Made by a program: the position numbers and the translations under genes. The notes under the pieces were generated by a model. That model made no database searches. It was not told the origin of the DNA and was given only the letters and a program-made list of their open reading frames with translations. A stretch of DNA of 64,000 nt, taken from an uncultured Veillonellaceae bacterium (GTDB taxonomy: Bacteria; Bacillota; Negativicutes; Selenomonadales; Selenomonadaceae). How positions within the stretch are numbered: position 1 is the first letter of the stretch; each line of letters begins with the position of its first letter. This document shows positions 56,659 through 64,000 of the stretch, one piece after another. Where the stretch lies: assembly GCA_902801565.1 (NCBI GenBank), contig CADCIX010000005.1, positions 1-64,000 of the forward strand. The letters are read 5' to 3'.

Positions 56659-59443
56659 GGGCAGGAATCCGAAGTTTTATCATCGCTGGAGAGCGGAAGA
56701 CCAGGGGAAGATTCGCGTGGGATATCTGTCGCCGTATTTTAAGAAGGACAGGATGATGCAGTTCCTGTACGCTTTTTTGCATGACTGCGACAGGGAAAGA
56801 TTCCAGACTGTGGTCTATATGTGTGGCGAGGGGGATGGCGTAACCTTTCAGCTCATGAATATGGCGGATGGGTGGCGTGACATCAGCCATTTCACGGTAG
56901 AGAAAGCAGCAAGGAGGATTTACGAGGACGAGGTGGATATCCTTGTATGCCTTTCGGGGGAAGGGAACTGCAAGGACATCCTTGGCCTTGGGCCGGCCCC
57001 CATACAGATTGCAGGCATGATGGTCGAAGATACTTCCGGTGTGGATTGTTTTCTCGGAGATGGTTTTCTGGGGGATGGGAATTCGGAAGAGAAAATGCTC
57101 GTTCTTCCCAGAAGCCATATCTGCTATGTGCCGATTCATGGAAATGCCTCTTTGGGCGAAGTGCCTTTTCGGCAGAGGGAGCATATTGTCTTTGGCTGTT
57201 TCCATGACTTCAGGGAGATGGGCGACGATGCCATGAACGTCTTGGCAAGGATCATGGAAGCCGTACCTGGGTCCCATATGATGCTGGGAACAAAGCATTC
57301 TTGCAGCAAGCATGAGCAGAAAGAGTTTCTTCAGCGCATTGCGGACACGGGTATGGATACTGCCCGGATAGAGTTTTCGGGGGCAGAAAAGGATGGGGGG
57401 ATGGACTTCCGCGATGTGGACATTGTTCTGGACAGTTTTCCATGCTCTGATGGGTATGCAATATGCGATGCCCTTTATATGGGCGTTCCGGTGGTGACAT
57501 TGAAAGGGGAAAGCTGCAGAGGCCGTCTCGGATGGAGTGTTTTGCAAAACCTGGGGCTTGGGGAACTGTGTGCCGCCACGATGGAGGAATATGTGCAACG
57601 GGCGGTCATGCTGGCGGGAGATTCGGAGCTTTTGACGGTGCTTCGGCAGAACTTGCGGGGCATGATGGGAAAATCCGCCCTCATGGATGGCAAGGGATAT
57701 ATGAGAGATGTGGAAGATGGATATCAAATGCTCTGGAGGAAGTTCCTTTCCCAACAAAAACCTCCATCTTCCCAGGCAATGAAAAACCTTGTTTTGCTGA
57801 TGAACAGATTCATAGAGGAGGGAGATACGAAACAGACCTTGGCGGTTGCCGATATGCTTCTGGAGGGGAAAATGCAATCGCTGGATACGGTGAAGCAGCT
57901 ATGCGTCCTTTATTTAGATGCCGAGGAATTGGGGAGAACTCTTCGGGTCATCGGACTTTTGCCGGAGAATTGCCTTTTAGGGAAATTTTTGCGGGCGAAG
58001 GTATGTTTTTTGCAGGCAAAATGGAAGGAGGCAGAAGAACTCTGCAAGGAGGTGAAGACAGGAGGTGGCCTGGATTATCCTTGGGGAGGGGCGGAATGCC
58101 AGCTTCTGGCAGAGATTTATTCCCATTTGGGAAATGTGTTGGAGTCTGCCAAGGAATACAAGCTCGCCAGCGAAAACAGGAACAGTGGATCAGTCAGAGA
58201 ACGTATGGCGCAGTACAGCAAATACCTGTTCAAGCTGCAGTATGTGTCCGGATCCAGGGAATTCATGTATCGGGAAGAATGCCGTTTTCGGGAGTTCCTG
58301 AAAGATGTACGGCCTTTTTCCCATAAGCGCAGGAGGCAGCATTCCAAATTGCGTATCGGCTATATATCGCCGGACTTCCGGGAGAATGTTCTGGCATATT
58401 TCAGCCAGGCGTTTTTTGCAGCGGCGGACAGAAGCCGGTTTGAGGTATATGGGTATGCGAAGTGCGTGGAGAACGATGTCAGCCGGATGATGGAAAAGTC
58501 GGCGGACGTCTGGAGGTATGTTTTGGGAAGGGAGCCGGAGGAGATTGCGCGTCTCATTTATGAGGATGAGGTGGATATCCTTGTGGAGCTCAACGGGCAT
58601 ACGGGGGACAATTCCTTGGAAATCATGGCCTTTCGTCCGGCTCCCGTACAGATTTGTGGAATAGGGTATTTCTCCACTACAGGGCTTCCTGCGGTGGATT
58701 ATTTCCTTGTGGACAAGCATACAGCAACGGAAGGGGAGGATGCCTTTTTTGTCGAGAAGCTGCTGCGGCTTCCCCATAGCCATTTCTGCTACACACCGAT
58801 GAAGGAAGCACCGAATATCAGTTCTTCAATGCCTTTTGAACAAGTTGGCTGCATTACCTTCGGCAGCATGAACGATATGAACAAGGTGGGGGAGGATGTT
58901 CTTCTGGTATGGAGGAAGATCCTGGTGGAAATCCCGGATGCAAAGCTGTTCCTGAAAAGTGGCTTGTTCGAGGCTCCTCAGCGGAAGGAATTGGAAATGG
59001 AACGCATGAGGAAGGCCGGTATCGATGTTTCTCGTGTCATTATGGAAGGTTTTACACTGGATTACCTCAAGGAATACCGGCGCATGGATATTGCATTGGA
59101 CACGTTCCCCTATCCCGGCGGGGGGACCACCTGCGATGCCCTCTATATGGGGGTTCCCGTCATCACTTTGGCGGGCAGCAGCAACCATGAGCGTTTCGGG
59201 CTGAGCATCCTTGCGAACATCGGTCTGGAGGAGCTTTGCGGCGGCACGGTGGAGGAATATGTTGCTTGTGCGGTGGGGCTGGCAAGGGACAGGGAGCGCT
59301 TGCGGAAGATCCATGGAAGTTTGCGTGACCGATTGGCAGGAAGCGCTGTCATGAACCAGAAGATGTACATGAAGGATTTGGAAGATGCTTATGAGGCGGT
59401 ATGGAAAAGGTACGAGGAAGATTTTGCCTTTGGCAAAATTTGA
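56645..59443 (+). CDS. Tandem double-GT41 glycosyltransferase, copy 4
   Basis: The 932-residue last member of the array overlaps copy 3 by 14 nt. The C-terminal domain keeps ELNGHTGDN, FGSMNDMNKVG and LDTFPYPGGGTT, but the His of the DFRxH motif is replaced: it reads SPDFRENVLAYF. The N-terminal domain is the most altered (SPYFKKDRMM, SGEGNC, FREMGD, LDSFPCSDGYAI). The protein ends KRYEEDFAFGKI: the last seven codons come from the repeated promoter module copy C, not from the ancestral gene, since the sisters end in EESL, EEGK or EEEHGKG. Activity of this copy is therefore doubtful. Confidence 0.88.
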   Translation: MGKDKGRNPKFYHRWRAEDQGKIRVGYLSPYFKKDRMMQFLYAFLHDCDRERFQTVVYMCGEGDGVTFQLMNMADGWRDISHFTVEKAARRIYEDEVDILVCLSGEGNCKDILGLGPAPIQIAGMMVEDTSGVDCFLGDGFLGDGNSEEKMLVLPRSHICYVPIHGNASLGEVPFRQREHIVFGCFHDFREMGDDAMNVLARIMEAVPGSHMMLGTKHSCSKHEQKEFLQRIADTGMDTARIEFSGAEKDGGMDFRDVDIVLDSFPCSDGYAICDALYMGVPVVTLKGESCRGRLGWSVLQNLGLGELCAATMEEYVQRAVMLAGDSELLTVLRQNLRGMMGKSALMDGKGYMRDVEDGYQMLWRKFLSQQKPPSSQAMKNLVLLMNRFIEEGDTKQTLAVADMLLEGKMQSLDTVKQLCVLYLDAEELGRTLRVIGLLPENCLLGKFLRAKVCFLQAKWKEAEELCKEVKTGGGLDYPWGGAECQLLAEIYSHLGNVLESAKEYKLASENRNSGSVRERMAQYSKYLFKLQYVSGSREFMYREECRFREFLKDVRPFSHKRRRQHSKLRIGYISPDFRENVLAYFSQAFFAAADRSRFEVYGYAKCVENDVSRMMEKSADVWRYVLGREPEEIARLIYEDEVDILVELNGHTGDNSLEIMAFRPAPVQICGIGYFSTTGLPAVDYFLVDKHTATEGEDAFFVEKLLRLPHSHFCYTPMKEAPNISSSMPFEQVGCITFGSMNDMNKVGEDVLLVWRKILVEIPDAKLFLKSGLFEAPQRKELEMERMRKAGIDVSRVIMEGFTLDYLKEYRRMDIALDTFPYPGGGTTCDALYMGVPVITLAGSSNHERFGLSILANIGLEELCGGTVEEYVACAVGLARDRERLRKIHGSLRDRLAGSAVMNQKMYMKDLEDAYEAVWKRYEEDFAFGKI

Positions 59444-59458
59444 ACAATACGTTATAAT
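59421..59458 (+). promoter_or_regulatory. Repeated promoter module, copy C
   Basis: ATTTTGCCTTTGGCAAAAT, with -35 TTGGCA (59430-59435), 17 nt and TATAAT (59453-59458). It overlaps the 3' end of the fourth GT41 gene and gives the following genes their own promoter. Confidence 0.8.
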
Positions 59459-59498
59459 ATAACAAGCAGTTTTTCTGTTTGCTGTTGGAGGTTTTGGC

Positions 59499-60185
59499 AT
59501 GGGGTTGGATGCGGGGAAGGTTTGTTTTATTACTTGCGTCAATGATGAGGATTGGTATAGTGAGTGTCTTCTGTACCTGAAACATCTGCGGCTTCTGGAT
59601 GGGATGAGGGCGGAGTATCTGCCTGTGCGGGGGGCTTCCTCCATGTGCTCGGGGTACAATCAGGGGATGCGGGAATCCGATGCGAAATACAAGGTGTATC
59701 TGCATCAGGATACTCTGGTGGTGAATAAGGATCTCGTGAGGGATCTGTTGGAGCTTTTCTCGGATGAGACGATTGGGCTTGTTGGGGTCATCGGCTGTCG
59801 TTCCCTTCCCAGAAGCGGGGTCTGGTGGGATGGGCTCCGCACCTATGGCAGGGTGCTCCATGCCTGTGAGCCGGAGAGTGTGGTGGATTCCCAGTGCCGT
59901 CAGCCAGAGGGGAAGTATATGGAGCTGGAGGCCGTGGACGGGTTGTTCCTTGCGACCCAGTATGATATTCCCTGGCGGGAGGATCTCTTTACGGGGTGGC
60001 ATCTCTATGATACTTCCATGTGCATGGAGATGAGACGGCGCGGGCGCCGGGTGGTGGTGCCGAACCAGAGTGAGGATTTCTGGTGCATCCACTGCCCGAA
60101 AGAAAAGCCTCTGGCGCAGGAGTACAAGGGATACCAGAAGGCGTTCCTCAAGGAGTATGGAACGGAACTCCATCCGGAGGTGTGA
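59499..60185 (+). CDS. Glycosyltransferase-like protein (GT2-related, PF13712 type)
   Basis: The 228-residue protein starts GKVCFITCVNDEDWYSECLL and has YKVYLHQDTLVVNKDLVRDL, the typical acidic HQD segment of the glycosyltransferase-like family found in surface-glycan and flagellin-modification loci. FTGWHLYDTSMCMEMRRRGR is another family-like stretch. GGAGG lies 8 nt before the ATG and the repeated promoter module copy C lies directly upstream. It is followed after 3 nt by a methyltransferase-like gene, and the pair may form and modify one sugar unit. Confidence 0.85.
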   Translation: MGLDAGKVCFITCVNDEDWYSECLLYLKHLRLLDGMRAEYLPVRGASSMCSGYNQGMRESDAKYKVYLHQDTLVVNKDLVRDLLELFSDETIGLVGVIGCRSLPRSGVWWDGLRTYGRVLHACEPESVVDSQCRQPEGKYMELEAVDGLFLATQYDIPWREDLFTGWHLYDTSMCMEMRRRGRRVVVPNQSEDFWCIHCPKEKPLAQEYKGYQKAFLKEYGTELHPEV

Positions 60186-60188
60186 GGC

Positions 60189-61142
60189 GTGGCGGAGAAG
60201 ATCAAACCGGAGCTTTTGAACTTTCTTGCACCGGGGGAGCTTCCCTTGAGGATTCTCGTGGTGGAGAGTGTCGGGTATCTGCGGAAGCTCAGGGAGATGT
60301 TTCCCGTGGCGGAGCTCTATGCGGCGGCAGCTGAGCCGGAGCTGCGGGAGAAGGAAGAGTTCCGGGGGCTTCGGGTGGAATGGTTGATTTTGGACTATCG
60401 GGAGACGCCGCTGCCCTTTCCAAGGGAGTTCTTTGACTACATCATCGGGGATCTGACTCTGGAACATGTGGGGAACCCGCAGGATATTGCATCGGGGCTT
60501 GGCATGTTCCTCAAGCAGACGGGGGCCTGGCTTACGAGTTTCCGCAACATCCGCCATTGGTCGGTGCTGGAGAATCTCATGGAGGGGCATTACTACAATG
60601 TGGTGTCGCGCCTCTATGCGAAGCAGGAGTTTGAGCGGCTGATGTACGCCTGCTTCTACAAAGAGGTCCGAGTGGCATCCCAGCGGCGGAAGGGAGATCC
60701 CGAACTCATCCGGCGATTGGAGGAGGCCGGGTTCGACAATACCCAGGGGGATCTGGAGGTGGAGTTCTGGCTGGTGCGAGCGGCCCGTTCCATGCCGGAG
60801 ATGGCTCTGCTGAAATCCATGTATACGGCGGAGGAGCGGAAGAAACTCTCCCGTATCCTGCACCGCATCGAGTACGATATTGATGCAAAAAAGGAGTGCG
60901 GGGCACTTTGGACGATCTATGACGGGGTCGGGATGTTCCCAGATTATCTTGCGGCCTTTGCGAAGCAATCGGTGTTCCATCATCGGCAGTTCTATGAAGC
61001 TCTGATTGCCCATTCGCCCGGGCGCAGAGATCTGGTACGGGATGTCTTGCGGGCGGCTCTTGGAGAAAGTACGCGGGGTGAGGAACGGGACATGCTGCTG
61101 GAGTTGGTGAGCATATGCGAAGGAGGGGATGGAAATGGCTGA
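60189..61142 (+). CDS. Methyltransferase-like protein
   Basis: A 317-residue protein starting with GTG at 60189. Residues 20-150 resemble a class I SAM methyltransferase: FDYIIGDLTLEHVGNPQDIA and a following FLKQTGAWLTSFRNI match motifs IV and VI, but motif I (ILVVESVGYLRKLREMFP) lacks the glycine-rich loop, so SAM binding is uncertain. The C-terminal 150 residues are helical and unassigned. It starts 3 nt after the glycosyltransferase gene and overlaps the Uma2 gene by 8 nt, indicating one operon. Methylation of a flagellar sugar is a plausible role only. Confidence 0.7.
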   Translation: MAEKIKPELLNFLAPGELPLRILVVESVGYLRKLREMFPVAELYAAAAEPELREKEEFRGLRVEWLILDYRETPLPFPREFFDYIIGDLTLEHVGNPQDIASGLGMFLKQTGAWLTSFRNIRHWSVLENLMEGHYYNVVSRLYAKQEFERLMYACFYKEVRVASQRRKGDPELIRRLEEAGFDNTQGDLEVEFWLVRAARSMPEMALLKSMYTAEERKKLSRILHRIEYDIDAKKECGALWTIYDGVGMFPDYLAAFAKQSVFHHRQFYEALIAHSPGRRDLVRDVLRAALGESTRGEERDMLLELVSICEGGDGNG

Positions 61143-61698
61143 AGCAAAAGCATATGAGCAGGAGTATGGGCAGTACGAGATCATTGATGGCAAGACCGTC
61201 ATGATGAGTCCGGCGGCCACGAACCACAGGAGGATACAGAGAAATCTGGCGGGAATTATCTATGCCTATTTGAAGGGCAAGCGTTGCGAGCTGTTTTTGG
61301 AAGAGGATGTCTATTTTGAGGACAAGTCCCACTTTATCCCCGACTTGATCATTGTCTGCGACAAAAGCAAGATCAAGGAATTCCACGTGGAGGGTGCGCC
61401 GGATCTGGTGGTGGAGATACTTTCCGCGGGTACGCAGAAGCGGGACCTGGGTATCAAGAAGGATACCTATGAGAGATTTGGCGTAAGGGAATACTGGATT
61501 GTCAATCCCTGGGACAAGTCCATCGTGGTCTATCATTTGGTGGACGGGAAATATCAGGTGGATGATGTCTACCGTGACCATCCGGAGGAATATCTCGCGC
61601 AAATGCCGGAAGAGGAAAGGGCTGAGGTCAAGCTGAGCCTGAAGGTGAGCCTCTATCAGGATCTGGAAATTGACATTCGGGAGATTTTTGGGTATTGA
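61135..61698 (+). CDS. Uma2 family nuclease-fold protein
   Basis: A 187-residue Uma2 (DUF820) protein with a restriction-endonuclease-like fold: IPDLIIVCDKSKIKEFHVEG gives the PD motif, and LVVEILSAGTQKRDLGIKKD the E and K of the active site, followed by YERFGVREYWIVNP. Uma2 proteins are abundant in cyanobacteria and scattered in Firmicutes; no function is established. AGGAGG lies 7 nt before the ATG at 61135. Its presence inside a glycosylation operon is unexpected and suggests insertion by transfer or a regulatory cargo gene. Confidence 0.9.
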   Translation: MAEAKAYEQEYGQYEIIDGKTVMMSPAATNHRRIQRNLAGIIYAYLKGKRCELFLEEDVYFEDKSHFIPDLIIVCDKSKIKEFHVEGAPDLVVEILSAGTQKRDLGIKKDTYERFGVREYWIVNPWDKSIVVYHLVDGKYQVDDVYRDHPEEYLAQMPEEERAEVKLSLKVSLYQDLEIDIREIFGY

Positions 61699-61700
61699 AT

Positions 61701-63512
61701 ATGGATGAGCGTTTGAATTGGCTTTTGCTGGCAGACAAGTTTGCATCCGAGGGGGATCCCAGGGGGATGCGGGCCTGTGCCAGGGAACTTTTCGATATGG
61801 ACGGGAATCTGCCGGACGGGCCCGCGGTGATGGCGGAGGCGGCTCTTTACAGCGGGAGTTTCGACGAGGCGGATATGCTGGCCCGTGATGCCTTGGGGAT
61901 GGATGAGCGTCATCTTCGGGCGCGGCTCGTGCTGGCCGGTGTTGCGGGGCAGGAATTCCGGCTGGATGAGGAGATTCCCATGCTCCGGGCAGTGATCGAG
62001 GATGCCCTGCAGAGGCAGGCCCGGGTGGAAAGGCTTCGTAAAGAGCTGGATGTCCGCCTTCATATGGGGAAGGGAATCCCGGAGGATGAGAAGCTTCTTC
62101 GGGCGAACCAGGCGGCGGAGGAGAAAATCTATCGTCATATCATTGCCAAGGCCCAGGGTTGGCTGGCGGATGCCTTCTATCTTGCGGCGGATCCGGAGAA
62201 GGCGGCAGAGGCCCTCAAGGAGGCAAGCGAACTTTCGGAGGATGCGGAGCGAAGGGCATCTCTCTACAGCAAGTACCTTTTCATGATGAATTACCGTCCC
62301 ACGTCGCCGGAAGCTTCCAGGCGGATTGCGGAGCGTTATGCTACGCTTTTGCCGGGGGTCACGCCCTACAGCCACCAGGAGGTCAAGCGGTCACCGGACA
62401 AGCGGCTTCGCATCGGCTATCTTTCGCCGGATTTCCGTCTGCATGCCGTGGCATATTTTGTGGCGCCGCTTCTCCGTGATTTCGACGAGAAGAATTTTAC
62501 GGTCTATTGCTATTCCCGCGGGAATGGTGACGCGGTGACGAAGCGGTTCCAGCGGTTCCCCGTGAAATGGAGGGATATCCGTGGCCGCTCTGCGCGGACG
62601 GCGGCCCGGATGATCGCCGAGGACCACATCGATATTCTGGTGGACTTGTCGGGCCATTCCCAGAACAACTGCCTCGACATCATGGCCTATCGTCCGGCTC
62701 CCGTGCAGGTGACAGGCATCGGCTACATGAACACCACGGGGCTGGGGGTGATGGATTATGTGCTCTCCGATGAAATCTGCATGCCCCTCGCCCGCAATGA
62801 GGGCTTTACGGAGGAGCCCATGCGTCTTGCCGGGTGCCATCTTTGCTATGACCCGGGAGCGGTGCGGGAGATGCCGCCGGTGGCGAAGGAGTCTCCCGTG
62901 ATGGTGACCGGCTGTGTGACCTTTGGCTGTTTCAACAACTTTTCCAAGGTCACGGATGACATGATCTGCCTCTGGCGTGGAGCGATGGATCGGGTGCGGG
63001 ATTCGCGCATCGTCATCAAGGGGAAGGTGTGCAGCATCCCGTCGGGGCAGAAGATGGTGCGGGAGCGCCTCATGCGCCTGCACTTCCCCATGGGGCGGGT
63101 GGAGCTTCGCCCCTACAGCCCGGATTATCTGGAGCAATACGGGGACATTGACATCTCTTTGGACACGCAGCCCTATACGGGAGGGCTCACCACCTGCGAG
63201 TCCCTGTTCATGGGGGTTCCCGTGGTGACCATGCGGGGGCGGAGCCATGGGGCGCGCTTCGGCGCGAGCATTCTCCAGAGTGCGGATCTCGGGGAACTGA
63301 TAGCGGAGAACCAGATGGAGTACGTGAAGAAGATCGTCCAGCTTGCCTCGAACAAGGAACTCATCCAGAAGTACAGGAACGCGCTCCGGGAGCATCTCCT
63401 GAAGTCGCGGCTCATGGATGGCAAGGCCTACATGAGGGAGCTGGAGGGAAAGTACCGGGAGATCTGGAAGCGCTTTTGTGCGGGGAATGCAGAGCGAGAC
63501 AGGGAGCAGTGA
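61701..63512 (+). CDS. TPR-GT41 glycosyltransferase, single catalytic domain
   Basis: Here the usual bacterial O-GlcNAc-transferase/SPINDLY layout is present in 603 residues. N-terminal helical TPR-like repeats (about 1-225, for example AAEALKEASELSEDAERRAS) are followed by one GT41 domain from about residue 235, with RIGYLSPDFRLH, DLSGHSQNN, FGCFNNFSKVT and ISLDTQPYTGGLTT. All key positions are filled, so it should be active. The start at ATG 61701 lacks a strong ribosome-binding site; it is probably coupled to the upstream gene, which ends 3 nt before. It is more distant from the four tandem copies than they are from each other. Confidence 0.92.
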   Translation: MDERLNWLLLADKFASEGDPRGMRACARELFDMDGNLPDGPAVMAEAALYSGSFDEADMLARDALGMDERHLRARLVLAGVAGQEFRLDEEIPMLRAVIEDALQRQARVERLRKELDVRLHMGKGIPEDEKLLRANQAAEEKIYRHIIAKAQGWLADAFYLAADPEKAAEALKEASELSEDAERRASLYSKYLFMMNYRPTSPEASRRIAERYATLLPGVTPYSHQEVKRSPDKRLRIGYLSPDFRLHAVAYFVAPLLRDFDEKNFTVYCYSRGNGDAVTKRFQRFPVKWRDIRGRSARTAARMIAEDHIDILVDLSGHSQNNCLDIMAYRPAPVQVTGIGYMNTTGLGVMDYVLSDEICMPLARNEGFTEEPMRLAGCHLCYDPGAVREMPPVAKESPVMVTGCVTFGCFNNFSKVTDDMICLWRGAMDRVRDSRIVIKGKVCSIPSGQKMVRERLMRLHFPMGRVELRPYSPDYLEQYGDIDISLDTQPYTGGLTTCESLFMGVPVVTMRGRSHGARFGASILQSADLGELIAENQMEYVKKIVQLASNKELIQKYRNALREHLLKSRLMDGKAYMRELEGKYREIWKRFCAGNAERDREQ

Positions 63513-63521
63513 GGTGAAGCG

Positions 63522-64000
63522 TTGCAGAAGTGGTTTGCGTTTGATCTGGATGGGACGGTGACCTGCGAGGAGACTTTGCCGCTGCTTGCCAGGGAACTGG
63601 ATCTGGTGGAGGAAATGGAGCGGCTGACGAGGCTGACCCTGGAGGGGCGCATCCCCTTTGCGGAGTCCTTCTCCCATCGTTTCCGGCTCCTGCGGGAAAT
63701 TCCCGTTGCCCGCATCCGGGAAATCATGGATGGTGTGCGGCTGGATGAGGATATCAGCGGATTCATCCGAAGGAACAGGGAATCCTGTGCCATCGTGACG
63801 GGAAATCTCGATGTGTGGATCGAGCCCATGATCGGGAAGTTGGGATGCCGGTGCTATTCCTCCGTGAGTTCGAGGGATGCGGACGGCGGCCTTGTGCTGG
63901 AGGAAATACTGGACAAGGCCGGAGTTGTGCGCACCTTGCAGGAAAAGGGCGGAAAGGTGATTGCCGTGGGGGATAGCTTCAATGATATTCCCATGTTCCG
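63522..64000 (+). CDS. HAD-superfamily phosphatase (partial)
   Basis: The frame runs off the window end; 159 codons are visible. The first motif WFAFDLDGTVTCEET and the last visible motif VIAVGDSFNDIPMF are the HAD nucleophile and the Mg-binding motif, of phosphoserine-phosphatase type; CAIVTGNLDVWIEP gives motif II with Thr. The start is a TTG at 63522 with GAGGTGA a few nucleotides upstream, overlapping the stop region of the GT41 gene. It may supply a dephosphorylation step for an activated sugar, but the substrate cannot be told. Confidence 0.85.
   Translation, partial: MQKWFAFDLDGTVTCEETLPLLARELDLVEEMERLTRLTLEGRIPFAESFSHRFRLLREIPVARIREIMDGVRLDEDISGFIRRNRESCAIVTGNLDVWIEPMIGKLGCRCYSSVSSRDADGGLVLEEILDKAGVVRTLQEKGGKVIAVGDSFNDIPMF

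Noticed and set aside
59349-61220. Minus-strand open frame of 623 codons
   Set aside because: It crosses a promoter module and three plus-strand genes and shows no family features.

Overview
The window looks like the chromosome of a flagellated, diderm Firmicute of the Negativicutes, most likely a Selenomonas relative. This is inferred from a moderately GC-rich genome with Firmicute-type signals (strong AGGAGG sites, frequent TTG and GTG starts, FliW/CsrA, YvyF), a fused CobT pair recalling the ArsA/ArsB enzymes of Sporomusa and Veillonella, and SPINDLY-type glycosyltransferases beside giant flagellins. No species assignment is possible from the sequence alone.

Region 1 (1-20100) is mixed housekeeping. 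It has the 3' end of a 5S rRNA, mscL, a chemotaxis-receptor remnant, a leftward tex-cobT operon, then yycJ-htrA-rlmH. A toxin-antitoxin locus follows whose toxin is broken by a frameshift and a small TA-flanked insertion. Next come a lone STAS protein, an xpaC-telA pair, a penicillin-binding protein with a PASTA domain, three small envelope or secreted proteins, and a cluster with a metallophosphoesterase, glycosyltransferases and a radical SAM protein.

Region 2 (20100-33100) is the flagellin locus. A leftward promoter and terminator frame a candidate 345-nt structured RNA, back to back with two duplicated sigma-28 promoters. These drive a 788-residue flagellin, followed by two TPR-containing glycosyltransferases, a flagellin carrying an internal HExxH metallopeptidase domain (flagellinolysin type) and a 1047-residue flagellin. 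Next to it lies a candidate type I toxin-antitoxin pair: a 31-residue membrane peptide and a divergent small RNA, with interlocked promoters and 13 nt of complementarity over the toxin start codon.

Region 3 (33100-37600) holds yqeB, comF, ilvB-ilvN and yvyF. Region 4 (37600-48200) is the late flagellar operon flgM-flgN-flgN-like-flgK-flgL-DUF6470-fliW-csrA-flaG-fliD-fliS-fliT, with a sigma-28-like promoter. FlgL and FliD are enlarged by internal repeats. Region 5 (48200-64000) has four tandem paralogues, each with two GT41 (O-GlcNAc-transferase/SPINDLY-like) domains around a helical-repeat linker, then another glycosyltransferase, a methyltransferase-like protein, a Uma2 nuclease-fold protein, a single-domain GT41 protein and the start of a HAD phosphatase.

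The parts read as one system: sigma-28/FlgM and FliW/CsrA time flagellin production, FlgN/FliS/FliT chaperone the axial proteins, and the flanking glycosyltransferases and methyltransferases probably decorate the filament, one flagellin of which is predicted to be proteolytic. A second theme is small mobile sequence. A promoter module (palindrome overlapping a -35 box, then TATAAT) recurs at about 15.5, 33.2 and 59.4 kb, and one copy forms the 3' end of a glycosyltransferase gene.
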